Numbered from the stretch's first letter, positions 10,296 through 22,579 are shown. The stretch: DNA of 64,000 nt from Diadema setosum (GCA_033980235.1 CM067070.1:4014978-4078977), one strand, 5' to 3'. The notes: generated from the sequence alone by a model not told the origin. Made by a program: numbers and translations.

Positions 10296-10869
10296 CTGTG
10301 ATGGATATTTTAATAGAAGATAAACAGGGCAACAGTGGCGGTCCATCGAAACAAGCCGCTAGTTTCCTTAAATTGAATCCTTTATGAAATCAGGTAATAC
10401 AATAAGACAAACGTAACTCAAAATGATTATGAGATAATTGGGGAGCTTCTTCTACGTTGTTAATCATTATTTTGTGTTATTGAATTGCCTATAAAGAACA
10501 ATCAATTAAGAATATGTATGAATTTGAATTTTTTCCCCTTCTCTTTCTTTTTTAACCAAAGACTCTTTGTAGTAGATATAAATAGTATAAAAATCTTCTC
10601 ATTCAACGATTAATAATAATTAACAGAAATCTGCAAACGTAACAAGATTTTTTTTTCCGAAAAAAAAGTGGGAGACCATTACTTCTTTTTTTCATTTTCG
10701 TATAAAGATGACTCTTCAACGTTTGTAATTTTGTGCAGAACATTCACTGGCTCATTGGTCTCTCTAAAATAGAGAAGAATAAATTACACATATATGTCTC
10801 CCTTTATGCTCTCGTTAAGAATAAAATGACCTTGTTTTCCAAATAATTACATAAAATTGCATGAAGTCA

Positions 10870-13192
10870 GATCGGCGTAGCCAGGATTTGATCTTAGGGG
10901 GGGGGGGGCGGTTAGTCTGCGAGGGAGCGATGCGACCGAGCCCGAGCGAGCGGAGAGAGCGAGGGGGGGGGGGGGGAGGGTGTGGGATGTTGTGTCTCCC
11001 CTCCCACGGTAAGAACTTTTTGCATTTTGATGTTGCAAATGGTGCAATTTGATGCATGTTTTTGCATGTTTTATCAACTTGAAACAGTCCCACTTGTTTA
11101 AGGTAGCAATAGAATTTCATGTCGATTATCATTGAACAACTTGGCTATAAAATATGGTATCTTTTTAAATAAATGTCTTGTATTCATTCTTACACTGAAT
11201 ATCATGAACGGGACTGAAACCGAACGAGCGGAACGAACGGGGGAGGATTTTCCCCCCTCCCACGTGAGATCTTTTTGCATTTTGATGTTGTAAATGGTGC
11301 AATTTGATGCATGTTTTTGCGCGCTTTATCGACGTGAAACAGTCCCACTTGTTTAAGGTGACAGTATATTTTGATTTAGATTATTATTTAACAACTTTCC
11401 TATAAAATGGTATGATTTAAATACACTTCTTGTATTAATTCTTTTCACTGAATATGAACGCAACTGAACCCGAGTGAGTGGAGCGAGCGAGGGGGAGGGG
11501 ACGGTGTGGGACGGGGGGGGGGGGTGGTGTCTCCTTCCCACGGTGAGATCTTTTTGCATTTTGATGTTGCAAATGGTGCAATTTAATGCATGTTTTTGCG
11601 TGTTTTAACGAGTTGAAACAGTCCCACTTGTTTAAGGTTGCAGTATATTCTAGCGTAGATTATTATTGCACTATTTGCCCTATGATATATATAACTTTTA
11701 TGTATTAATTCTTACTCTGAATATCATGAACGCGACTGAGCCCGAGCGAGCAGAGCGAGCGAGGGGGAAGGGGAGGGTGTGGGAGGGGGTGTACCCCCTC
11801 CCACGCTTAGAACTTTTTGCATTTTGATGTTGCAAATGGTGCAATTTGATGCATGTTTTTGCATGTTTTATCGACTTGAAACAGTCCCACTTGTTTAAGG
11901 TAGCAATAGAATTTCATGTCGATTATTATTGAACAATCTGGCTATAAAATATGGTATCTTTTTAAATAAATGTCTTGTATTCATTCTTACACTGAATATC
12001 ACGAACGCTGTCTGTTCAGCAATCAAACAGAAAAAAGCATGCACAAGAGGGTGTAGATAGGGACATTTCTCCTCCCACACGAAGGTGATTTTGCATTTTC
12101 AGACCTTAAGTTGAAATCACGGAATTTAGCTCTTATTCCGAACGTGCATAATCTGTGTGTATGTACAAAGTCTAGTGAAGAAGAGCTTAGGGGAAGGGGG
12201 ATTCCCCCTCCCTCTCGGCGGAGCTTTTGCGTTTTAAGAATTGAAATAAAGCGATCTGGATCACACTTTTTGTAGAAAATTCGGAAATTGTCATTCCCAA
12301 AAATGTACTAAGTCTACAGTGGGTAACAAGCAATGGAAGGGTGGCAAGATACCTCTCCCATATTCAAGGGAGCCTTTTTTCAGTGTTAAGCTTTTAGAAC
12401 TGAAATTCAACAATCTGGCGCACACTTTTGTTGGAATATCTGGAAATTTTTCAATCAGAGTAGAAGTTTAGCAAGTCTGTGGAAGGAGATTTTGTATAAT
12501 TTTCCGATTGCAGTTAAACGTTTTGGTGCACATATTTTGTGTCAAATTTGGAAACTGTTTATGCTCAAAGTGTAGCCACAGTCTACTTCTATGCTTGGGG
12601 GGGGGGGGGGGGGGGGGGGGAGCGGGGATAAGGCGTGGGCGAGTGTAATCTCCATTCTTTCCGTACGATGGAGCTTTTGCCTTTTTAAGGTTTAAATTGA
12701 GATATCTCGTATACGCATATTTGATGGAATATTTGGGAAATCATTAAAAAAAAAATAATGGGGGGGGGGGATGAGGGAGGAAAATGTCGATTAAAAGGGC
12801 AAATTCCCCTTGTACACTGGGGAACTTTGACCTTTCGGAATATAAGTGATAATTAAGTCTTGTCCACTCAGAATTATTCATGATTTTTTTTTTTAATCTA
12901 AAAAGTGTACTAAGGCTTGGGAAAGATGTACAGAGGGGGAGGGTTTAGGAGGGGGATACCCCCTCCCAAGCACGAGAGAATTTGCATATTTTGAATTGAA
13001 ATTCAACGATCTGGTGCACACTTTGAATGAAATATTCAAAAAAATTATGATCTTATTTGATGAAAGGATGAAAAGGAGACCCGCTTCATGGCATGCATAC
13101 AGTACACATGCATTTTTTTTTTCGCCTCGCAAATCCCTGGTCCAAATCGGGGGGGGGGGGGGGGGGGGGGGGGGGGCGACCCGCCCCCATCG

Positions 13193-13223
<31 letters not shown>

Positions 13224-13234
13224 CTACGCCAGTG
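10870..13234. mobile_element. hAT-like non-autonomous element with internal tandem repeats
   Basis: Ends are inverted: GGCGTAGCCAGG at about 10874 and GGCTACGCCAGTG at 13222-13234, like the CAGTGGCG termini of hAT elements. Inside are four to five tandem units of about 253-278 bp, each with a GAGCGAGCG-rich block, a CCCCTCCCAC block and a TTTTTGCATTTTGATGTTG block (near 11017, 11270, 11548 and 11812). The copies decay after about 12060. Long G or C runs lie at about 12598-12620 and 13150-13220. No transposase frame. Both 8-bp target copies are unclear. Confidence 0.55.
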
Positions 13235-14600
13235 AGTTAGATCTGCTTCGCTTGTCTTTATAATAATGGTGTAAGTGAACACCTTACTGTATACTGCACA
13301 ACACTGGGGGAACAAAATGTGACTGAATGAGCCATTGTTGTGCACATGCATCACACTGGAAAAAGTGAAGTGTGTCACTGTGTGGACATCCTAGCAAATT
13401 ATTTCAGTATAAGAAGAAAAACCCGGTCGAAATTTCCCATCAACGATGTAGAGATAAAAGGCATTGCTCAACTATGTGACCCAACATGGACACACTCACA
13501 GTATCTTTAATATCGCATGGACCTGTGTATTTATTCTCGTCAATAATCCCCTCCTCAACTGGGCTTGACAGTGCATTGTGAAAAAAAAAAGAGAGAAAAA
13601 AAAAAGAACTAAAGCCGTTTAGTAGCAAATCAAGCGCACACTGCATACATTTTTTTTTTTATCTCACTTATCTGCTGTTCTTTTTATTTCTTCTTCAATG
13701 TATCGTCAGCATTTATAGTTGAAGGATTGCATTTATAATTGAAGGATTTCGAATTCTATTGTGCCTGTACTTCGGGTATAATTTAATTATTAATAATATT
13801 ATTCCATATTCTAAGAACAACCACCCCCAGGCACACAGACATACACACATAAAAGAAACGTAGCTCTTCATGGTGAGTTTTTCCTCATTGTTTATTAACT
13901 ATTTTTGTCTATGACACGCTGTGTAAATAGGAGACTTTCAAAGTCTCTTTTTAATCAGACCTGCCTTGTCAAATACGCCTCCTCTCCACATCGCGACGAT
14001 GGGGGGGGGGGGGGGGGGAGGGGGGGGGGGGGAGGGGGGGGGGGGGGGGAGGGGGGGAGACAAAGTCCTCTCTGCCCTCGCTCTCAGTAGAAACAAAAAT
14101 AATGATAATGTTGAAATAAAAAGCAAGCAGGCAAGCAAGCAGACAAGCAATCAAAGATGAAACATCGACACTTATTTTCTAAATTTTCTACTTTCCAATT
14201 TTATCACAGTTTGCCCTTTTGTGTTTGAAATAGAGGTGAAATTAAAAAAAAAAAATCTGTGGAATGTATTTTGTATTATTGATTTGAGTTCGTTCGGCAT
14301 GAAATGTCATGTACACATGTATATAATATATGTAAAAGCTTTCTTATTTTTTTATCATTTCATATCATTTTATTTATTTGGTAAAATATAAAGCAATGTA
14401 CAGCTTGCAGGTCATTACAAAGAAACAAATACATGCCAGGACTCCTTAGAAGCAATTGTGTGCTTGTTGCTGGAGCCCTCAAACCAAAAAAGATAATACG
14501 TGTGTGTGTGTATATATGTGTATGTGTGTGTGTATGACTGTGTGTGTGGACGGGTTCTTTGTTTTGCCAATACGAATACATTAAAATATAACCAACTCAC
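13235..14600. other. Intron 3 of gene 1, remaining part; no gene seen
   Basis: Contains a purine tract at about 13999-14060 made of G runs interrupted by single A, a strong G-quadruplex candidate, and a TG/TA simple repeat at about 14500-14545. Open frames over the G runs are low-complexity artefacts. Confidence 0.6.
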
Positions 14601-14864
14601 GGCATGGAATAAACAGTTTCGTTGCCGATGTGTTCCCCAAGAAATTGCCACCCACGCACTTGTACTTCGTAATATGGTCAGGAGTTGGTTCAGTGAGAGG
14701 GTTTGCCATCGGCGTTTGATACGGATCGGCGCTATAATTTCTATAAATCCACAAAGCTTCGATTTCGGGATTCGGCTGTTGACCGGGTGGAATATGGCAC
14801 GTAATTTTAAGATTCGTGCCATCTTCAAGGAAATTGACGATTATGATGGAGTCGTCCGGGGGAA
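14601..14864 (-). CDS. Gene 1 exon 3: C2-like Ig domain (type C)
   Basis: 264 nt, phase 1 to phase 1, with a TTATCGTAG acceptor and GTGAGT donor. It encodes 88 residues: the proline-rich start, first Cys in LKITCHI, GQQPNPEIEALWIYRN, then KYKCVGGNFLGNTSAT. These match the C exons of gene 2 (DQPNPAIDQYYIYEN and EYLCVAGNYLGNTSAS). An N-glycosylation motif, NTS, sits near the end. No single long open frame marks it; it was found by similarity to gene 2. Forms the membrane-proximal Ig domain. Confidence 0.85.
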
Positions 14865-15392
14865 CTACGATAAAGAAAAACGAAATAAGAAATGAGAAAA
14901 AGGATCACATTATCTATGAACTCACAAGGCTGTTAACTTTTTTTCTGTCTTAAAAAATGATATTCAATAGATATTTTGTCAATATTAAGGTGGCTTTTAT
15001 TGTTGTTATTATTGTTTGGTGTGTGCGTGTGTGTGTGTGTGTGAGTGTTTTTTTTTTTTTTTTTGACAGATATTATAATATATTCCAATTTATAAACTTA
15101 TTTGAGATTATCGGCGTTTATTTTATGCTAACAATGGACTTTCCGTGTGAACATTGCAAAAGCTGTGGGTAAGTAAATAATAGTTAAAGTCTCTTCCTAC
15201 TTATCATACCCACTTGGGCCCTGAACGTTTGGTACATTTATATGAGAGATAATAAAAGAGATGACTTTTTTTTTTGGATAACAAGGTAAAATAGTGTAGC
15301 AGCCCGGGTAGTCAGTAAAAAAAAAGAAGAGATATCCCGTCTAATTATGTCCAATATTCTAGAGCTACCCAAGAAAATGTATCATGACTCAC

Positions 15393-15475
15393 ACTCAACG
15401 TTGAGAGATGTGATGTTTGTGTCCTGATTTAGATTGGTCAGCTGTTGATTGCCGCGAGCAGCTGAGCTAGGTGTA
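15393..15475 (-). pseudogene. Relic of a type B Ig exon in gene 1
   Basis: The minus strand reads LTNLNQDTNITSLNVEC followed by a GTGAGT donor in phase 1. This matches the end of gene 2's B exons (ISLNQEKNITCLDVNC and their donor). Upstream, the 5' half of the domain with the first Cys and the Trp cannot be found, a stop lies about 25 codons up, and the nearest AG is out of phase. The Cys of NITC is Ser here. Probably a dead exon skipped by A-to-C splicing; a short diverged exon cannot be excluded. Confidence 0.65.
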
Positions 15476-15842
15476 TGCAAATAAGAGTATGTATTACATT
15501 ACAAAATTATTAATTCAATGACTGATGATGCAATCTTAGGTTGTAGAGCTAGCTAATAAATGATGATGAATATGTCAGTAGAAATTTAACAAAAAGAATT
15601 TCCACTTGCGCTTAAAAGAATAAAAAAAATGGAGAATCTTTTATATCACAGCTGGAAGAATATTCCACAACATCAGTCTGAAGTGACATATGAATCAAAA
15701 TAACATACTTAGGCATACTGTATCTATTAACAAAGGAGAAATCAATACAGGGGACCGTCATCATAAGCAGAGCTTGACGTGTATGAGGCCCCATCTACAA
15801 ATGTGATACCAATATAATACTAGAGAAAAAAACAACAGAAAC

Positions 15843-16182
15843 GAAAAATAGTGACTTCAGCAAATGGAACATAATGTTCTGCTTCCAGAGTTTCGCAAAG
15901 ATAACTCCCTTCGTCAGTGATATCCGTTCCACTGATGGTCAAAACTGACGAGGTTGTATCTTCTTCCACGCTGAAGTCATAATATTTTGAAAGAGGGGAC
16001 ATTTTCATACCACCATTAAAGATGACTATTTTCGCTCCCTGTGACACATCGCTCCACATGAATGATTCCGCCGTGTCGTCATCACCATTTATCACCAAAC
16101 ATGTCAGGGTTGTGTCGGTTCCTTTTTCCACTGTCACTGACTTCGGGCCGATCAACGTTTGGCAACATGCAGCTTGAAGGAA
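15843..16182 (-). CDS. Gene 1 exon 2: V-like Ig domain (type A)
   Basis: 340 nt, entering in phase 0 after a TCCACAG acceptor and leaving in phase 1. It encodes one Ig fold: first Cys in TLTCLV, Trp in FMWSDVS, and the strand-F motif DEGSYLCE. Residues line up with the A exons of gene 2 along the whole domain: GP.SV.VE.G near the start, KYxDFSVxEDTTSS in the middle and EGSY.C near the end. The donor, GTTTCT, is weak, so its exact position is the least certain boundary, though its phase fits. Extracellular. Confidence 0.85.
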
Positions 16183-16564
16183 CTGTGGACAATTACAATT
16201 AGGATAATGTAGCAATACATTTTTACTCTTCTTTTTCGTAACTCATTATTCATGCAATCAAAAACTATTTCGATACGGCCATTGACTGATACGACGTTGC
16301 TATCGATCACGAAATATTGATACAAATGCAACAAATACATACACAAATGCCGTATCAGGGCAATTACCTCCGTGGGAAATTCCCCCCTCCCCCGGCTAAA
16401 TACTGGTTAGTGGTAGTTTAGAATTAAGTTTAAGATCAGACCTAGGATTTGGTTCAGGATTAGGATTAAGATGAGGACCAGGGTAAGGTTCCGACGTAAT
16501 TGCACAGGCGGTAATTGCCCTAGACCCACAAATACAAAATTTTAATGCAAATACAAAATTAATA

Positions 16565-16786
16565 CAGTGGACTCCCGTTATAACGAAGTCCTCGGAACCG
16601 GCAGTTTTCTTTCGTTTTATCGAAATTTTGTTATAACCGGGCCAAAAAAAAAGAAAGAAAGAAAAAAAAAACATACACACACACACACAGTAGAAAACAT
16701 AAAGCCAATACTTTGCGAACTAAACTTGTGTTTTCATGTAACCGGAATTTCGCTATAACCGTGTTCGTTATAACGGGAGTGCACTG
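16565..16786. mobile_element. MITE with CAGTG..CACTG inverted ends
   Basis: Flanked by TA on both sides. TIR CAGTGGACTCCCGTTATAACG on the left mirrors CGTTATAACGGGAGTGCACTG on the right. TA target sites and this terminus suit a Tc1/mariner- or pogo-type non-autonomous element. Relatives sit in modules 3, 4 and 5 of gene 2. Confidence 0.75.
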
Positions 16787-17182
16787 TACCACTTTTCATC
16801 TCATCTTCCTGGACAAAGTAACAAACATAAAGAATCATAGCCAAACATACACACACATACATACACACCCACACACATACACACCAAAACCACAACATCA
16901 GATAGTGTGCGTTTGCTAGGATTCTAAACTTGCTCAACAACAATCAGAATATAAACTTGGAGCTGAAGAAATTTAGAAACTACGAAAATAATATGCCACA
17001 TTATTTGACATTATGGTTAGGGCCCACAGTGAAATAGTGATTATTATTAGAGTGTATTGCTGTTGACACTATTTTTATTTTCAAACTGCGGGTTCACAAT
17101 ATTATAAAGGGAGAACAAATATACTTTATAATAAAAGGGGAGGTGCAAAACTAAATAACTAAATACATCCTCCAATACTTAC

Positions 17183-17236
17183 TCCATGTAGAAATGACAG
17201 GACCAAGGACAGGTTACACTTTTGAAATGCCACCAT
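17183..17236 (-). CDS. Gene 1 exon 1: signal peptide
   Basis: Starts with ATG at 17236 and runs 18 codons to a GTAAGT donor in phase 0. It encodes a Met, a short polar stretch, then a hydrophobic core (LSLVLSF). Joined to the next exon, the hydrophobic stretch continues to Ala-Ala-Cys, a plausible signal-peptidase site. The start is chosen because it opens a signal peptide whose donor phase fits the Ig exon. Confidence 0.75.
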
Positions 17237-20040
17237 CTTTTCCTGCGCCGTACATACACGTATACCAGTGGCCTCCTACACCTGAAAATTACTGAAGCAG
17301 GTCTAAAAATCGGGAATCGTGGAAAAGAAGGGGCTCTTCAAACCGCTAATTTTGCAGGGAAAATGGAGTCCCGCAGTAATGATCGCACAGTCTTTTCTTA
17401 GGTGGAAACCAGGTGCGGACGAAACCAATCGGCCAGGTAGATTTGTTTAAAAATCGTTTCCATGGCGATAAATAACTTTATATAACATCATACTCTAATA
17501 TCATCTTATAATCATTTGATTGACACTTTTTAGAATATCAAATGCGCTTCATATTCAAACGAGAGATTAGGTGGAACTGGTTGGATATTTAACATGCGGG
17601 CAGAACCATAAAGAAAGCACGATAATTAATTGAAGTGCCGAGGGAAAAACGGAACTTTGATATGAATTGTATTCCCTTTAAAAAAAGACACATTATCTGG
17701 TTGTAGGATCTGGCAGAAAAATGAATATGGTGAAGAAAGGCTTTGATGATTTTCCCCTTGTTATTTACCAGCTGAAATTATGAACACACACACACACACA
17801 AAGATAGGGAATACAGCCAAATAGTAACAAAAAGCACCAAACCACAGACATTTAGATTAAACTGATTTTGATTGCTTTCTATGTTTTAGAGCTGTCCTAA
17901 GTGGTGAGAAATAAAAAAAAAAGATTAAGCAAAGTGACTAATCGAATAATCATACAGTACAATGAGCTCAAGTAGTTCAGTATAATAATGTTGTTTACAA
18001 CGGAGAATCCGAAGATAATCTTCACAATGGGAAAAGTGGTCACGCAGCTGTGAATGAAAGAACGGGAAAGGCCCAACACCCTAACAGATGAAACATAGAT
18101 CCTAATAAATACGTTTATTTATAAACGTTTAAACGGCGTTTACTTGATAATTATCCAGTGGGATATGTACTTATTTGTTATCGTTCAGCAATTAGAATAC
18201 TTTGACATTTGAGTGCATACTCTGGTATGATGAAGAAAGTTTGGTATAGCGCCCTAAATCTGCTTAAATGCTTAAATTGATAAAAAAAATGATAGTAATA
18301 CTAGAAATAATAAAAATAGATAAATAGATACTAACCTAGTTGCGCAGGTAACTTGATACAATGTTCCGTTGTTAACCATTGACCGAGACCATGGCTGTGG
18401 ATTGGAAAACAGCGGGCGAAAATGACAATTTGTGGAGACTTTACAGTCACAGAATGGCCCTTCCATGCGAAGCTGAGTTTGCCATACTCAATATATTATT
18501 CCCTGTTCATCAATCAACATTTGTTTTAAAGCGTCTGGACTTTGGGCGCAAAGACAAACAATGCAGTAATTTCCTGTGGATATTACGTGCGGAGGGAGGC
18601 AAATATTGTATTTGTCATTGAGTTCAAGAGCTTGAAGTTTCAAGTAATATCGCCTCCCACACCCAAATACACACAGACAATGATATTGTCACACACTGAA
18701 CGAGAATTTTCATGGACTATGAGAGACTGATAATGACTTTCTCCTCTTGATAGTTTGGTATAAAGCAAACACGATCAAGAAACTCACACTTACAAGTTAC
18801 CTCATATTATTTTCTCACTAATATCTGAACATTTTGTTACAAGTAAACATAAAGCGTACTTATCTAAGGACATACACGAATTATGAAAATATACTTACAT
18901 ACTGTGCTTGTTTTAATTTTAAACAATGGTAGGTGGAGTTTAAAATCTATACTTTATTATTTATCATCATACAATATCATTCATAATCGCACATGTTCTT
19001 TACAGTGTAAATCAGGCCATGTATTTTCATGATGATTTTCGAAGATTTTCTTTTTCATTTATAAATGAATAAGAACGTATGGAAGCGCAGTACATAATTT
19101 CAATCAAATTAGCTTACCTCATTTATATAACTTTTACAATTTGGCCATGATTTTGTCCTGCAATGTCACTGTGACAGGATGACGAGTAAAGCTAAAGTTT
19201 ACCGTTGGGAACAGTGATTTTCCACATTAAATTTATGCATATGTGTAGGTCAGTTGTATCACAAAACATCTTACTATATAATCATTTCGCAATAAATCCT
19301 ATAATTCCTCTCATTTTTTTTTCTCAATAAACCATCCCTGTAGACCGTTTAGTCTACAAACACTTTCATTATATCTATTGTTCACATTTTGCATATTCAA
19401 ATTAATACATTAATTATACTGGTAAACTTTTTGGCATCGGTTATTTCTACCCGAACTCATATTTTAGAAATATTACGAAGCAGGAAAGATTTTTGTTTTA
19501 TCTGCAAATGGCAGATAATGTCATTAAAAAAACGAAACTGTAATTAAGAAGCCATCTCTGTCAAGCTGTACGTCATACGTTGTGGACACACATATCAGAG
19601 CTAATTGCCCTCATACTGAATCGTTATTCAAGAGAAAAGTTCATTATTGCATATCACGCTTTTGTCACTCCTACGTTGTTTGAACGACGTTCAGTTTGAA
19701 GTTGGTTTATTATGTATGTCTCTATATGGCTAGAACTTCTGGAAGGCGACCATGTTCCCGTCATCTCTAAATGCAAACACAGACGTGGGGTTTGTTGAAG
19801 AGACAAGATACATATTAGCATATTAATGACCAAAAAAAATAAAAAATAAACCACTGCAACTGTATACTGCCAATTTTTCATGAAGGAGGAATTGTTCTCA
19901 TACAATTACCACGTTAACGTATCGACCAAATATTTTCAAGATCATGACAGATTTTTCTTTGAAATAATCAATGCAAAATCTCAGTTATTGATTATAATAC
20001 TAAACAAAGTAGTAAATATATGTAAATGTGACCCTGCACC
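17237..20040. other. Sequence upstream of gene 1; nothing assigned
   Basis: AT-rich. Gene 1's promoter should lie near 17240-17500, but no clear TATA box was singled out. Short open frames at 18272-18621 and 19654-19905 carry no recognisable domain. Confidence 0.5.
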
Positions 20041-20088
20041 ACAAAACAAATAAAAAGTAGCCAGACATGATTTTTTTTTTACTTATTA

Positions 20089-20929
20089 CTCATAACATGA
20101 TTGGCATAATTATTATTGCCACCAGATATCATTATTGGTGTTAAAAAAACGCACTTTATGTCAACATGCATGGGAAAAAAGTTGCACTTTAGTCCGTAAG
20201 AAGCATTTGTATGCATTTCTTATCTAAGTTAGCAAATGACATGTTTGAATTGTGTAATTCTCAGGAATTTCTTCAGTTACCATGTGCTTCCCTATTAAAC
20301 AGATGTAATGCATTCTTTTTAAACAATAGCCTTTCCAATATGAAAATGTTGGTAGAAGCCATGTGATTTGTAATTCCAATTTGGTTTGATCACATTAATG
20401 TGCCTATGGCCATTTTGCAACTTGCGCTTAAGTTGTAGATCAGTTTGTTGAGGGAAATGGCATCGAAAGTATTGAGTGGCCTGCAAGATCCCCTGACTGT
20501 AATCCAGTAGACAATCTTTGTGATATCATTAAGCGGAAAGCGAGCAAGAAGGTGAAAGATGACACTTCACTGCAAGAATTTCAGCGCATCTTGCAGAGAG
20601 CATAGGCCAACATTAGGCAGCGCCAACTACAAACTTTAGTTTGTTAACAGTATGAAGAAGAGATGCCGGCTGGTTATTAAAGCGGATGGTGGACATATCA
20701 ATTATCAAATACTTCACTGTATGCTCATGAAAAGAAAGCGATAGAGAAATATGCAATAAACTATGCTTAAAATTTTCAGAATTATGAGTGATTGTTTGAT
20801 TATTTGTGTAAAAGTCATCGCAAATCACTAAAGTGCAACTTTTGTTTCCAGGCATTTTGACATAAAATGCTTTTTTTTTCACACCAATAATGATATTTGG
20901 TGGCAATGATTCGCCACTCACGTTATGAG
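20089..20929 (+). mobile_element. Tc1/mariner deletion derivative
   Basis: TA target duplications (20087-20088, 20930-20931) flank inverted ends CTCATAAC...GTTATGAG. The inverted repeats extend inward about 110 bases with some divergence: CACTTTATGTCAA near 20150 mirrors TTGACATAAAATG near 20860. At 841 bp it is shorter than a full Tc1 element, so most of the transposase is gone. Confidence 0.82.
20453..20715 (+). pseudogene. Tc1-like transposase C-terminal remnant
   Basis: The plus strand encodes WPARSPDCNPVDNLCDIIKR, the well-known WPxxSPDxNPIENLW block with the last catalytic acidic residue (Asp here), to a stop at 20603-20605. Further on, in another frame, it encodes KKRCRLVIKADGGHINY, the usual Tc1 C-terminus. 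At least one stop and one frameshift separate them. The N-terminal DNA-binding part and the first two catalytic residues are absent. Confidence 0.85.
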
Positions 20930-22210
20930 TAATAGAATTCCTTATCCATTTCCGTTTGAATTATGAAAATCGGTAGAATACTTTTTGAGATATATCCAAA
21001 AATACTTGGGGGAACTTACTTTTTTGTTGAGTGTATATATTATGACCCTGCACCACAAAACAAACAAAAAGTCGCCACACATGAATTTTTAGTAAAGAAC
21101 ACATTCTGAAAGAGCAGACTTTAAGCTTTAAAATGATGGATAACTCAAATCTATTGGAATCTCCTAATATTATTGTTAGCCATCTAAGTATTGGAAAGAA
21201 AGCACTAACTCAGGAAAAGTGTGAACTGAGAAAAGAGGCTCTGCAGTACAGTGTCTATCCAAGCGCTTACCAAGCCGTGCTGGCTGCGCGGTGAATGGGA
21301 AAACAAAACAGGAAGTAAGCCACCGGAGTAACAACAATGAAGAGATTTTGAGATTAAAATGAAATTGAAGATGTCTCATTAACACATTCTGTCCATAACT
21401 AATGCCAACTTTCAAAGCAGTAGCATTATCCTTTCAAAAGTTCTCAGAGTTGAAAGTGAAGAGTCGTGTGTACAAGGTTTTTTTTTTTTCAGAAATGAAA
21501 AGAGACTCTGAAGACACGTCTAATAGCACTATTTTACCCAAAATGTTCGAAACGAACTGCTAAAAAACATACTTTCCTGCCCGTTTTTATGATCCCAAAT
21601 TTTAGCACAATGTAAAAGAAGACTTGCTATTTCAGAAAATATGTGACCGTGCACCTCAAAACGAACATAAAGTCGCACACACTGATTTTGCTTGAGGACT
21701 GAAAATGAGTGAAATGGGTCAACCCAGCCGAACTTGACTTTTTCATATTTTCTGAAGAGCGAGTCTTCTTTTACATTATGCTAAAATTTGGTATCATAAA
21801 ACGGGCAGGAAAGTGTGTTTTTTTAGCACTGAGTTTATCTCGAACATTTTTGATAGAATAGTGTGATTAGGTGTGTCTTCAGAGTCCCTTTTTCATTTCT
21901 GAAAAACATTGTCCACACTCTTCACTTTCAACTCTAATACCTTTTGAAAGGATAGTGCTACTGCTTTGAAAGTTGGCATTAATTATGGAAAGAATGTGTT
22001 AATGAGGCATGCTTAATTTCAGTTTAATCTGATAATCTCTTCATTGTTGTTACTCTGGTGGTTTACTTCCTGTTTTTTTTTTGTTTTTTTTTTTGTTTTT
22101 TTTTTTTTTGTCCCATTCATCTCACAGCCAGCACGGTTTGGTAAAGATTAAGCGCTTGAATAGACACTGTACTTCAGAGCCTCTTTTCTTAGTTCACTCT
22201 TTTCCTGAGT

Positions 22211-22579
22211 TTGTTGTTGTTGTTGTTGTTGTTGTTGTTCATTTTCCATCTGTGAAGATGGCTGGATAGCCCATATTCAGCTACACTAAGCTGGTCTTCC
22301 ATGGGGTCCAGTTGGATGTGTGGTGGGACCGCTTCACCGGGTTAGACACCCTGCTCTTTGCGATGAATGAATGAAGCGGGATCTTTTACGTGCATGAGCT
22401 GTGACTCTCTCATACACGGGACCTCCATTTTATGTCCTATCCGAGGGACAGAGTGTTTTGCCTCTTGCTAGAGGGGACGGTACGTTTACACACAACATTG
22501 CTCAGTCCAGACTCGGGTTCGAAGCCGGGCCGCGTGATCGTGAGGCAGACGCGCTACCGACTGAGCCAACTCACCGCCC
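22211..22579 (-). mobile_element. tRNA-derived SINE
   Basis: On the minus strand the head reads as a tRNA-like sequence starting GGGCGGTGAGT, with an A box TGGCTCAGTCGGTAG (22568-22554) and a B box GGCTTCGAACCC (22526-22515). A body of about 270 bases follows, ending in an (AAC)n tail at 22239-22211. The internal RNA polymerase III promoter is typical of SINEs. The tRNA part is not a functional tRNA gene: it runs on into the SINE body. Confidence 0.85.

Larger units (their letters stand above)
5786..17236 (-). other. Gene 1: Ig-domain receptor with kinase-like domain (partial, minus strand)
   Basis: Gene-level entry. Eight exons splice in phase: signal peptide 17236-17183, Ig A 16182-15843, Ig C 14864-14601, transmembrane 10295-10161, juxtamembrane 7705-7627 and 7107-7049, kinase N-lobe 6554-6393 and 5890-5786. 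Junction phases in transcript order are 0,1,1,1,2,1,1, and each partial codon is completed by the next exon. A B-type Ig relic lies between A and C. The kinase C-lobe must lie left of the window. The protein would be a single-pass membrane receptor with two Ig domains outside and a tyrosine-kinase-like domain inside. Introns hold a solo LTR, a hAT-like repeat, a MITE and the LTR retrotransposon. Confidence 0.82.

Noticed and set aside
13905..14160. Overlapping Gly-rich and Pro-rich open frames on both strands
   Set aside because: Products of a G-homopolymer tract; low complexity with no codon structure.
18272..18621. Minus-strand Cys-containing frame (VNNGTLYQVTCATR) that resembles the start of a B-type Ig domain
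   Set aside because: Only about ten residues resemble Ig; no Trp, no partner half and no in-phase splice pair were found.
19654..19905. Minus-strand 83-codon frame with a hydrophobic segment
   Set aside because: AT-rich DNA easily yields hydrophobic frames; no family resemblance or splice context.
22505..22579. A functional tRNA gene on the minus strand
   Set aside because: A and B boxes are present, but the sequence runs into a SINE body with an (AAC)n tail instead of a tRNA 3' end and terminator.
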